Of a stretch of DNA of 14,778 nucleotides, positions 7,149-12,564 are shown in pieces. Within the stretch, counting starts at the first letter, position 1; each line of letters starts with the position of its first letter. Source of the DNA: an uncultured bacterium. GTDB taxonomy: Bacteria > Patescibacteriota > Minisyncoccia > Phycocordibacterales > CAIZLB01. The DNA is taken from the NCBI GenBank assembly GCA_903952785.1, contig CAJBHC010000010.1, positions 1 to 14,778 of the forward strand. The letters are read 5' to 3'. The translations under genes were made by a program, and so were the position numbers. Under the pieces are notes generated by a model. It had not been told where the DNA came from. It worked only from the letters and a program-made list of their open reading frames with translations, and did no database searches.

Positions 7149-7700
7149 CTATTCAAACTTATCGAAAGTTACTGTTCTGATGTTGTCAAAATCAAATCCA
7201 TATTTTTTATATACAAACCTCGCATCTCCATCAAATCTATCGTCCCAATTAAGATCTAATTTTTGAGCTATGGATTTTAGTATTTCGATAGAATCACCCT
7301 CAAGCTCTATATATGTTGGTATTTTTGGCCAAGTGTCTATATCTAAAGTGGTCCCATTTAATTCAAAGGTGTGACGATATTTTTCTACTGTTCTATAAGC
7401 TATCATACCCATCGCCTCAAGAAAAAGCTTTGGTTCTTTGAAATCTAGGACTTGGAATTCTATTTCTTTTGCCGAGTCTGTTTGTTGATGTGCATTTGAC
7501 TTATATGTAAGAGTTATTTTATCTCCTTTTTTACGAAGACGACAAAAAGTATTATTTTCCAAAGATTTTAAATCTTTATCGTAGAAAATGATTTCATTCA
7601 TCATTATTTCACCCTTATCTATGGCTCCTATTGATTTTAACATATTTATCATTTTTTCCTTATCTATCTCTAGGAATCGAGTTTCGATTTCAGTTTTCAT
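7149..7700 (-). CDS. CYTH-domain protein (class IV adenylate cyclase/triphosphatase-like)
   Basis: CYTH enzymes act on triphosphate substrates in a beta-tunnel. Known members are CyaB-type adenylate cyclases, thiamine triphosphatases and inorganic triphosphatases. This 183-residue protein opens with EIETRF (residues 4-9), the ExExK signature with Arg in place of Lys. Then come CRLRKKGDKITLTYK, AKEIEFQV, KYRHTFEL, LDIDTWPKIPTYIELEGDS and a C-terminal FDKFE. The alternating charged strands are as expected. I start at ATG 7700; a TTG at 7706 would be less likely. An extended -10 ends 7 nt before this ATG. It is first in an operon with the NDPK-like gene. The substrate cannot be told from the sequence. 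Confidence 0.85.
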   Translation of the reverse strand: MKTEIETRFLEIDKEKMINMLKSIGAIDKGEIMMNEIIFYDKDLKSLENNTFCRLRKKGDKITLTYKSNAHQQTDSAKEIEFQVLDFKEPKLFLEAMGMIAYRTVEKYRHTFELNGTTLDIDTWPKIPTYIELEGDSIEILKSIAQKLDLNWDDRFDGDARFVYKKYGFDFDNIRTVTFDKFE

Positions 7701-7707
7701 ATTCAAT

Positions 7708-7716
7708 ATACTAGCA
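7708..7716 (-). promoter_or_regulatory. Extended -10 (TGCTAGTAT) of the CYTH-NDPK operon
   Basis: On the minus strand TGC plus TAGTAT (four of six) ends 7 nt before ATG 7700. This suggests a leaderless mRNA like that proposed for parB and dprA. Confidence 0.45.
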
Positions 7717-7750
7717 CATATTGAAATTAAGATAAAATTTGGCTTTTCTT

Positions 7751-7756
7751 TAGAAT
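7751..7756 (+). promoter_or_regulatory. Possible -10 (TAGAAT) before the ParB-tail copy
   Basis: TAGAAT matches TATAAT at five of six bases and ends 7 nt before the ATG at 7764, the same spacing as at the CYTH gene. No TGn or -35 is seen, so the call is weak. Confidence 0.25.
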
Positions 7757-7763
7757 TTCTTTA

Positions 7764-7898
7764 ATGATTGAAGATTTAATAAAGAGTGATGATGATCTTG
7801 GAGTAAGCGAAAGTGGTGCTCCAATTGATGATTCATCTCCATCTGATAGAAGTGAGGATGATGAGGATTTGTATTCGATTAAGAATTTTTCACTATAG
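7764..7898 (+). CDS. 44-codon copy of the ParB C-terminal tail (mini-ORF or gene remnant)
   Basis: From ATG to TAG this 135-bp stretch encodes exactly the last 44 residues of ParB (copy at 6443-6577). I counted 12 base differences, all at third codon positions and all synonymous (about 91% identity). Similarity stops abruptly at the ATG and at the stop codon. Such a pattern means protein-level selection acted on both copies after they split, either because this short acidic peptide is made or because the copy was until recently part of a complete parB. A -10-like TAGAAT lies 7 nt before the ATG. The block containing the CYTH and NDPK genes lies between the two copies, as if it had been inserted at the 3' end of parB. 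The duplication is certain; expression is not. Confidence 0.5.
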   Translation: MIEDLIKSDDDLGVSESGAPIDDSSPSDRSEDDEDLYSIKNFSL

Positions 7899-7911
7899 AG
7901 AGGTACTTATA

Positions 7912-7976
7912 GTAAAATGAAAAACCCACCATCTCGACGGAGCTGGGGGGCTCTTCATCGTTGAGGTGGTGAGTTT
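7912..7976 (-). terminator. Terminator of hypothetical cassette 2
   Basis: Positions 7922-7938 pair with 7960-7976 in a stem of 17 positions (one mismatch, two G-U pairs). Its loop includes a GAGC/GCTC stem. On the minus strand it is followed by TTTTTCATTTT. It lies about 70 nt after the stop of the 8049-8315 gene. Confidence 0.7.
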
Positions 7977-8048
7977 GGTTTGGGACGTGGTTTTACTTCT
8001 TGCGTCGGACCTTTTGATTCTGTTGCTAGCTTTATCGGGTTGTGATCC

Positions 8049-8315
8049 TTAAGTGCTCGGCTCGTGCCCGGCTTTGCTCACGAGACGGAAATGTTCACAG
8101 TCGTAGAGATCTGCCTCTTGATCAAAAGACACCCTCCACTTTTCACCGCCGACGTACCACATCTTGTAGACGGCGTACGTGCCGTCACTCGCAATGATTT
8201 TTGAAGTTGAATAACCGCAGTGGTCTTTGGAGTAGGTACGGCTCACACCCGTCAAGGTCACTTTATCCCCCCTACGAAACGGAGGGGTTTGTCCATCAAG
8301 GCGAGAAAGGACCAC
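8049..8315 (-). CDS. Small hypothetical protein, beta-rich, cassette 2 (second reading frame)
   Basis: Eighty-eight codons are open from a GTG at 8315; an in-frame TAA at 8319-8321 bars any earlier start. The product has FRRGDKVTLTGVSR, GYSTSKIIASDGTYAVYKMWY, GEKWRVSF and YDCEHFRLV, a pattern of short strands with aromatic residues like a small SH3-like barrel. I do not recognise a family. The start overlaps the upstream frame (8258-8461) by 58 bp, and the only strong Shine-Dalgarno nearby (AGGAGG, 8335-8340) is 19 nt away. It may be translated by coupling, by a -1 shift from the upstream frame, or be the 3' part of a broken gene. It is more GC-rich than the surroundings and ends before a clear terminator. 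Confidence 0.5.
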   Translation of the reverse strand: MVLSRLDGQTPPFRRGDKVTLTGVSRTYSKDHCGYSTSKIIASDGTYAVYKMWYVGGEKWRVSFDQEADLYDCEHFRLVSKAGHEPST

Positions 8316-8461
8316 ACCTTAAGGTATGTTAATTCCTCCTGGTGTACGGGTCCAGCGATATCAATGACTAAGTCTGAACAGGATGAGCCTACTTTGGAAG
8401 CAGATCCTATCAGTTTAAGCAGTAATTCAGCGTTGCTCATATCGTAAGCATAAGTTCTCAT
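8258..8461 (-). CDS. Small hypothetical protein, cassette 2 (first reading frame)
   Basis: Sixty-seven codons start at ATG 8461 with an AGAAGGA Shine-Dalgarno 10 nt upstream, one of the best ribosome sites in the window. The first 47 residues (MRTYAYDMSNAELLLKLI...) look like a real protein start with a leucine-rich helix. The last 20 residues (from KVWSF) overlap the second frame and may not be native. Together with 8049-8315 it may have been one protein of about 135 residues split by a frame change near 8315. It has its own promoter (8543-8571) and leader hairpin. Function unknown. Confidence 0.5.
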   Translation of the reverse strand: MRTYAYDMSNAELLLKLIGSASKVGSSCSDLVIDIAGPVHQEELTYLKVWSFLALMDKPLRFVGGIK

Positions 8462-8499
8462 GATTGATTGTTCCTTCTGTGTTGATTGTTTTGTGGTCT

Positions 8500-8527
8500 A
8501 GCTCTAAAACTACCAAGTTAAAGAGCT
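8500..8527 (-). promoter_or_regulatory. Leader hairpin of cassette 2
   Basis: AGCTCTAAAAC (8500-8510) pairs with GTTAAAGAGCT (8517-8527) with two mismatches around a 6-nt loop. On the minus strand it lies in the 75-nt leader, 38 nt before ATG 8461, followed by a C/A-rich tract. Confidence 0.4.
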
Positions 8528-8542
8528 GTTGTATTCAAGAAA

Positions 8543-8571
8543 AGGATATTCTTTATTCAATAGAAAGTCAA
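8543..8571 (-). promoter_or_regulatory. Promoter of cassette 2
   Basis: On the minus strand TTGACT (8566-8571, five of six) stands 17 bp from TATCCT (8543-8548, four of six). The predicted start is near 8536. Confidence 0.45.
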
Positions 8572-8617
8572 TAATATTATCATTGAATAGCTGGGATCGT
8601 AAAATAAGCAAATCTAG

Positions 8618-8651
8618 AAATCTTGAGGTCACAATTGTGACCTCAAGATTT
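8618..8651. repeat. Perfect 34-bp palindrome upstream of the ORF6N gene (family copy 1)
   Basis: The 34 bp read the same on both strands, with core GGTCACAATTGTGACC. It is the only even-length copy of the family found in and after the ORF6N gene, and lies 64 bp before the ORF6N ATG, between divergent genes. It could be an operator for the ORF6N protein; that is inference. Confidence 0.9.
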
Positions 8652-8714
8652 TCTTCGGCAATTCTTTATAAAAACTTTATAGAAATATCATCTCTGTTTG
8701 ATAGGCTTCTATCT

Positions 8715-9362
8715 ATGAAAGAAAAAGAAATAAAAGATGTCTCACTAAGTGCTGAGATCATAAGAGAAAACGTTTATATTATTAGAGGTCAGAAAGTGAT
8801 GCTAGATAGAGATTTGGCGATGTTGTATGGAGTTGAAACAAAAAGATTGAACGAGGCTGTTAAAAGAAATCCCAGACGGTTTCCAGAGGATTTTATGTTT
8901 CAATTAACAAAAGAGGAAGCTGATCATTGTTCAAGGTCACAAATTGTGACCTTGAACAATGAGGAAGAAGATGATGAGAACTTGATATCACAAATTGTGA
9001 TATCAAGTTCTGGGGCTAAAAGTAAAGGTAACTTGAAGTCGCAATTTGCGACTTCAAGTAGGGGGCGTCATTTAAAATACTATCCAATGGCTTTTACCGA
9101 ACAAGGAATCGCTATGCTTTCAAGTGTATTAAATAGTGACAGGGCAATTGACGTAAATATTCAAATCATTAGAGTTTTCACAAAAATGAGAGAAATGATG
9201 GATGCTTATAAGGATTTGAGAGAAAAAGTTGAGGAAATGGATCTGGATAATAAGGTTCTATTTGCTGAAATATTTGAATCTATAGCATCATTAAAATATG
9301 AAAAGGAGAAGCCAAAAAGTAAATTTGGTTTTGTGGTGGATGATGAGGTAGAGGATAACTAG
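8715..9362 (+). CDS. ORF6N-domain DNA-binding protein with internal 17-residue repeats
   Basis: The 215-residue protein has a typical ORF6N domain: IIRENVYIIRGQKVMLDRDLAMLYGVETKRLNEAVKRNPRRFPEDFMFQL at residues 13-62 (quoted in parts: VYIIRGQKVML, LAMLYGVETK, VKRNPRRFPEDFMFQL). The conserved SQFATSSRG and MAFTEQGIAMLSSVLNSDRA follow. ORF6N proteins are phage-linked DNA-binding proteins, often near mobile DNA. The oddity is at residues about 70-118, where the segment carrying SQ(I/F)(V/A)T is present three times in frame (SQI at 75-77 and 92-94, SQF at 109-111), each on a DNA palindrome and exactly 51 bp apart. A coiled-coil-like C-terminus follows. The frame is open upstream to a TTG at 8529, but ATG 8715 fits the family. 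No Shine-Dalgarno is seen. Confidence 0.85.
   Translation: MKEKEIKDVSLSAEIIRENVYIIRGQKVMLDRDLAMLYGVETKRLNEAVKRNPRRFPEDFMFQLTKEEADHCSRSQIVTLNNEEEDDENLISQIVISSSGAKSKGNLKSQFATSSRGRHLKYYPMAFTEQGIAMLSSVLNSDRAIDVNIQIIRVFTKMREMMDAYKDLREKVEEMDLDNKVLFAEIFESIASLKYEKEKPKSKFGFVVDDEVEDN
8918..9070. repeat. Three in-frame 51-bp palindromic units inside the ORF6N gene
   Basis: Palindromes at 8924-8962, 8977-9011 and 9031-9059 are centred at 8943, 8994 and 9045, exactly 51 bp (17 codons) apart. All are perfect, with a single central base and core TCRCAAWTTGYGA. Their outer arms differ (GTTCAAGG, CTTGATA, CTTGAAG), but both arms of each copy match. Each codes for SQ(I/F)(V/A) at the centre. Confidence 0.9.
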
Positions 9363-9372
9363 AACGGCTAAG

Positions 9373-9627
9373 AATAAGACTCTCTTTAAGGTCGCAATTT
9401 GCGACCTTAAACAAATGGCTAATAATAACAATTTCTCTGAAGTCACAAATTGTGACTTCAGAGATGCGGCTAATTATAATGATTTCTTCAAAATCGTAAT
9501 TTGCGATCTTGAACAGACGGCTAAAAATAACATCATGTTTGATATCGCAAATTGCGATATCAAACATGGGGCCTAAAATATACCTAAAATTGAGGTCGCA
9601 ATTTGCGACCTCAAGTTGAACGTTCGA
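9373..9627. repeat. Five-unit 51-bp palindromic array downstream of ORF6N
   Basis: Palindromes at 9385-9411, 9434-9464, 9487-9513 (two mismatches), 9534-9568 and 9590-9614 are centred at 9398, 9449, 9500, 9551 and 9602, each exactly 51 bp apart. Spacers begin with a GGCTAAnAATAA-like motif, which also occurs at 9014 inside the gene. One plus frame, shifted from the ORF6N frame, reads SQFAT/SQIVT repeats and is interrupted in the third unit by TAA. This array fills most of the gap between ORF6N and topA. Confidence 0.9.
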
Positions 9628-9653
9628 GACTATATAATCTATAAGCAAATTAC

Positions 9654-11864
9654 CTACTCCGTCTTTGCCTCCTCCGTCTTCTTCTTAAACCCCCCACGTT
9701 TTCCAACAACTTTTGGCAGTGCTAGTATCTCAAGCGCACGTTCTAACGTGATTGTATAAACATCGTCTGTCTTTAGCGACCTAAAATCAGCATCGTGAAC
9801 AATATATGGTCCAAATCGTCCAATGCTTGCTGTAATGTTTTTTCCACTTTCCGGATGCTTTCCCAAAACCCTCGGAAGTGAAAGATATACCAAAGCTTGC
9901 TCAACAGAAACATTACTTGGATCAACCTCCTTTGGAATAGATGCCATTCTTGGTTTCTTGTTTTCCGGACTCTTTAATCCTAATTGAACATAAGGTCCAA
10001 ATCTTCCGATCTTTGTAAATATCGGAAGACCAGTTTCAGGATCAGTACCGATAGGTTCATCGGTCTTAATTAAAATTCCTTCCATTGTAAGGGCGCCATC
10101 GCAGTCTGGATATTTTGAACAACTCAAAAACTTTCCCGTCCTTGCGAGTTTGATAATCATGCTGGCACCACACTTTGGACAAATGTGCGATGCGTCTGCG
10201 GCACCTAGGTTTGTAATTTTTTCAATATCTAGTTTCTCTTCAATAATTTTTGTCAGTGGTGTGTAGAATTTTTTAATTGTAGGAACATATTCCGCCTTAC
10301 CTCCTGCAATATCGTCCAATTCATTTTCCATTTCCGCTGTGAAATCATAATCAACATATTTAAGGAAGTGTTCTTCAAGGAACGATATGACAACCTCACC
10401 AGTATCAGTTGGCTTTAGAGATTTATTAATTTTCTCTACATACTGTCTTGTTTCAAGAGTTTTAATAATACTTGCATAAGTTGAAGGACGGCCAATACCT
10501 TTTTTGTCCAACTCCTTAACAAGGCCGGCTTCAGAATACCTACTTGGTGGTTCTGTAAATTTTTCAACCCAAACCATTTTTTCAAGTTTTAATTTCTCAT
10601 CCTTTTCTGTCTTTGGCAAAATAACATCTTCACCAACGGCATCAGGATCCGCCTTTAGCCATCCGTCAAAAATTACACGAGATCCAGTGACGGCAAAGGT
10701 TGGGAGTTTTTTGTTCGCCTCCGCATCACCATCCGCGCATGCAATAATTTTTGTTCTCGCGATTCTTGCGTCGGACATTTGAGAAGCTAGAGTTCTTGCT
10801 CTAATTAATGCATACAACTTCTTTTCATCTTCATTTCCGCCCGCTTTTGCAAGAGACAAGTGGGTTGGTCTGATGGCTTCATGGGCCTCTTGAGCATTTT
10901 TACTTGTTGATTTAAAAGCTTTGGTTTCCGCGTATTTATCGCCAAATTCTTTTTTGATAACATCACTTGCTTCTTTTATTGCAATAGCACTTAAGTTTGT
11001 GCTATCTGTACGCATATATGTGATGTGTCCACCTTCGTATAGTTTTTGCGCAATACCCATCGTTCTTGAAGGAGTAAATCCTAATCTTGACGATGCAGCT
11101 TGTTGCAGAGTTGAAGTAGTAAAAGGTGGGCGAGAGGTTCTTTTTAGTTCTGTTTCTTCAATATCTTTAACTTTCCAATTTGTTTTTTCACCAAGTGCTG
11201 TAACTTCCTCAGCTCTGGCTTTTTCTTTTATCTCCTCCGTGCAAGTCATTTGTAAAATTGCACCGTCTTTGTTTTTAAATTCAGCAGATATTGGATAATA
11301 TGCTTCAGGTATGAAGGCTCTGATTTCTCTTTCACGCTCAACAAGGATACGTAGGGCTGGGGACTGAACTCTACCTGCGGACAAACCGTATCTAACTTTT
11401 TTCCAAATAACACCAGAGAGATCATATCCAACAAGTCTATCCAACACTCTTCTGGCTTCCTGTGCTTTTCTTAGATTGTCATCAATTTCTCTAGGATGTG
11501 CGATGGCGTCTCTAATAGCCTCTTTTGTAATTTCATAATAAACAACACGCTTTGGATTTTTTAATCCAAGTGCTTCTTTAAGGTGCCATGCGATAGCTTC
11601 TCCTTCACGGTCTGGGTCAGTTGCTATTAGAACGCCACTTGCTTTTTTTGCTCTTGCTCTGATATCACTTATCACCTTCTCTTTTCCAGGAGAAACTTCA
11701 TAGTGGGGAACAAATCCGGCAGGGATATCAATTGCTGTTCTATTGCTCTTTGGTAGGTCTCTAATATGGCCAACTGAAGCCACGACATCATACTCACCCT
11801 CCAGATATTTGGAGATGATTTTTGCTTTAGCGGGGGACTCAACGATCAAAAGGGTTTTTGCCAT
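9654..11864 (-). CDS. topA: DNA topoisomerase I (type IA)
   Basis: TopA relaxes negative supercoils by single-strand passage. The 736-residue protein has the Toprim start LLIVESPAKAKIISKYL, the metal motif ATDPDREGEA (Asp83, Asp85, Glu87), SAGRVQSPALR, RPPFTTSTLQQAAS and the active-site GGHITYMRTDSTNLS with Tyr283. ELDKKGIGRPSTYA follows. The C-terminus has one four-Cys zinc ribbon (Cys562, 565, 582, 588) and two GRFGPY repeats (about 620 and 682), then a lysine-rich end. This is the compact form common outside Proteobacteria. It is on the same strand as dprA, a frequent neighbour in bacteria; here a hypothetical gene and an RNA unit lie between them. No Shine-Dalgarno is seen at ATG 11864; TATAAC lies just before it. 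Confidence 0.97.
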   Translation of the reverse strand: MAKTLLIVESPAKAKIISKYLEGEYDVVASVGHIRDLPKSNRTAIDIPAGFVPHYEVSPGKEKVISDIRARAKKASGVLIATDPDREGEAIAWHLKEALGLKNPKRVVYYEITKEAIRDAIAHPREIDDNLRKAQEARRVLDRLVGYDLSGVIWKKVRYGLSAGRVQSPALRILVEREREIRAFIPEAYYPISAEFKNKDGAILQMTCTEEIKEKARAEEVTALGEKTNWKVKDIEETELKRTSRPPFTTSTLQQAASSRLGFTPSRTMGIAQKLYEGGHITYMRTDSTNLSAIAIKEASDVIKKEFGDKYAETKAFKSTSKNAQEAHEAIRPTHLSLAKAGGNEDEKKLYALIRARTLASQMSDARIARTKIIACADGDAEANKKLPTFAVTGSRVIFDGWLKADPDAVGEDVILPKTEKDEKLKLEKMVWVEKFTEPPSRYSEAGLVKELDKKGIGRPSTYASIIKTLETRQYVEKINKSLKPTDTGEVVISFLEEHFLKYVDYDFTAEMENELDDIAGGKAEYVPTIKKFYTPLTKIIEEKLDIEKITNLGAADASHICPKCGASMIIKLARTGKFLSCSKYPDCDGALTMEGILIKTDEPIGTDPETGLPIFTKIGRFGPYVQLGLKSPENKKPRMASIPKEVDPSNVSVEQALVYLSLPRVLGKHPESGKNITASIGRFGPYIVHDADFRSLKTDDVYTITLERALEILALPKVVGKRGGFKKKTEEAKTE

Positions 11865-11910
11865 TAGTTATAATTAATACTACAAATATTATGATTGTGC
11901 AAATTTGGGC

Positions 11911-11942
11911 AAAAATTACAGCCACGCGGATTTGCGTGGCTG
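11911..11942 (-). terminator. Terminator of hypothetical cassette 3
   Basis: CAGCCACGC (11919-11927) and GCGTGGCTG (11934-11942) form a perfect 9-bp stem with a 6-nt loop. On the minus strand it is followed by TAATTTTT. It lies 30 bp after the stop at 11973 and about 45 bp before the topA start. Confidence 0.85.
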
Positions 11943-11972
11943 GGCGGGGTGGACTAGGTTGGCGAGGGTGGG

Positions 11973-12374
11973 TTAGGGTTTCTGATCTCCTTCGTTATCT
12001 TCGGCTGGTGACTTCTGACTGTATAACCGTTGTGTGCGCCAGCACCCGAAACGGTAACAGAAGTATCCAAACAGGGCGACAAATGATAGCAGAAGTACTG
12101 GCGGCGGGCCCTGGTAGCTACCGAATGGGGCTGGGTCTGAGTAGTACGCCTGTGCGGCCGCGGGTGAGTACTCACTCAGCACCTCTTTGGGCGTGATTCC
12201 CTTTCGATCGGCGATCTTCGCTGTTATTTGATTGAGACGTTGGGACATCTCAACGTTGTCGCTGCGGACCTTCGCGGAGCTTTTGTATTCTCCGTAGAAG
12301 AATCGCCCGGCGAAGCAAAGATAGCCTAACACCAAGATTAGGATGACGGTTGTTGTTTTACTGATGTTTTTCAT
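11973..12374 (-). CDS. Hypothetical two-TM protein, cassette 3
   Basis: This 133-residue protein has an N-terminal membrane helix (about residues 8-26, VILILVLGYLCFAG). A charged helical middle follows (KVRSDNVEMSQRLNQITAKIADRKGITPKEVL), then a Pro/Tyr-rich linker (YYSDPAPFGSYQGPPP), a second membrane helix (about 92-110) and a charged tail. No family is recognised. The gene is more GC-rich than topA and dprA and has its own promoter, a structured leader and a terminator. The ATG is preceded by a C/A-rich tract with no Shine-Dalgarno. The two helices would place the middle segment outside or inside the cell depending on topology, which the charges do not settle. Confidence 0.65.
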   Translation of the reverse strand: MKNISKTTTVILILVLGYLCFAGRFFYGEYKSSAKVRSDNVEMSQRLNQITAKIADRKGITPKEVLSEYSPAAAQAYYSDPAPFGSYQGPPPVLLLSFVALFGYFCYRFGCWRTQRLYSQKSPAEDNEGDQKP

Positions 12375-12387
12375 GGTTCTGGTTGTT

Positions 12388-12466
12388 GTTGGTTTGGCTG
12401 AGAGGGGATAATCAGTTAGCCAGCGGGATGCTGGTAAAAATTCTCCCTCTTTCTAACAAAACCAAC
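12388..12466 (-). promoter_or_regulatory. Three-tier stem in the 5' leader of cassette 3
   Basis: Nested inverted repeats pair 12388-12395 with 12459-12466 (8 bp), 12401-12406 with 12445-12450 (6 bp) and 12420-12424 with 12430-12434 (5 bp, GGGAT loop). The structure ends 13 nt before ATG 12374. It may be a leader fold that controls translation; no known riboswitch is recognised. Confidence 0.45.
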
Positions 12467-12494
12467 GCTTGGCAAAGAGCTGAAATACTCATGT

Positions 12495-12523
12495 ATGGTA
12501 ACATACTATGTATAGCTTGTCAA
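12495..12523 (-). promoter_or_regulatory. Promoter of cassette 3
   Basis: On the minus strand a perfect TTGACA (12518-12523) stands 17 bp from TACCAT (12495-12500), which is preceded by TGT (extended -10). The leader would be about 114 nt. Confidence 0.6.
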
Positions 12524-12532
12524 TGCTAGTAA

Positions 12533-12564
12533 CCAAAAAAAGCCGTGTGCGTACCTTGCACACG
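12533..12564 (-). terminator. Terminator of the 23S-like RNA unit
   Basis: CGTGTGC (12544-12550) and GCACACG (12558-12564) form a 7-bp GC-rich stem with a 7-nt loop. On the minus strand it is followed by GC and seven T residues. Confidence 0.85.

Noticed and set aside
8499..8510. The minus strand reads GTTTTAGAGCTA, identical to the start of the S. pyogenes type II CRISPR repeat.
   Set aside because: There is only one copy, no spacers, no tracrRNA-like partner and no cas gene. The 12-mer is explained by the leader hairpin AGCTCTAAAAC/GTTAAAGAGCT.
8529..8714. N-terminal extension of the ORF6N protein from a TTG at 8529.
   Set aside because: It would cover the cassette 2 promoter region and palindrome copy 1, uses a rare start, and the ORF6N family normally starts close to the VYIIRGQKVML motif, which fits ATG 8715.
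9280..9648. A minus-strand ORF of 122 codons with a 17-residue periodic pattern across the palindrome array.
   Set aside because: Palindromic units of 51 bp (a multiple of three) keep frames open on both strands, so the ORF follows from the repeats. It also overlaps the ORF6N 3' end and has no promoter or ribosome site.
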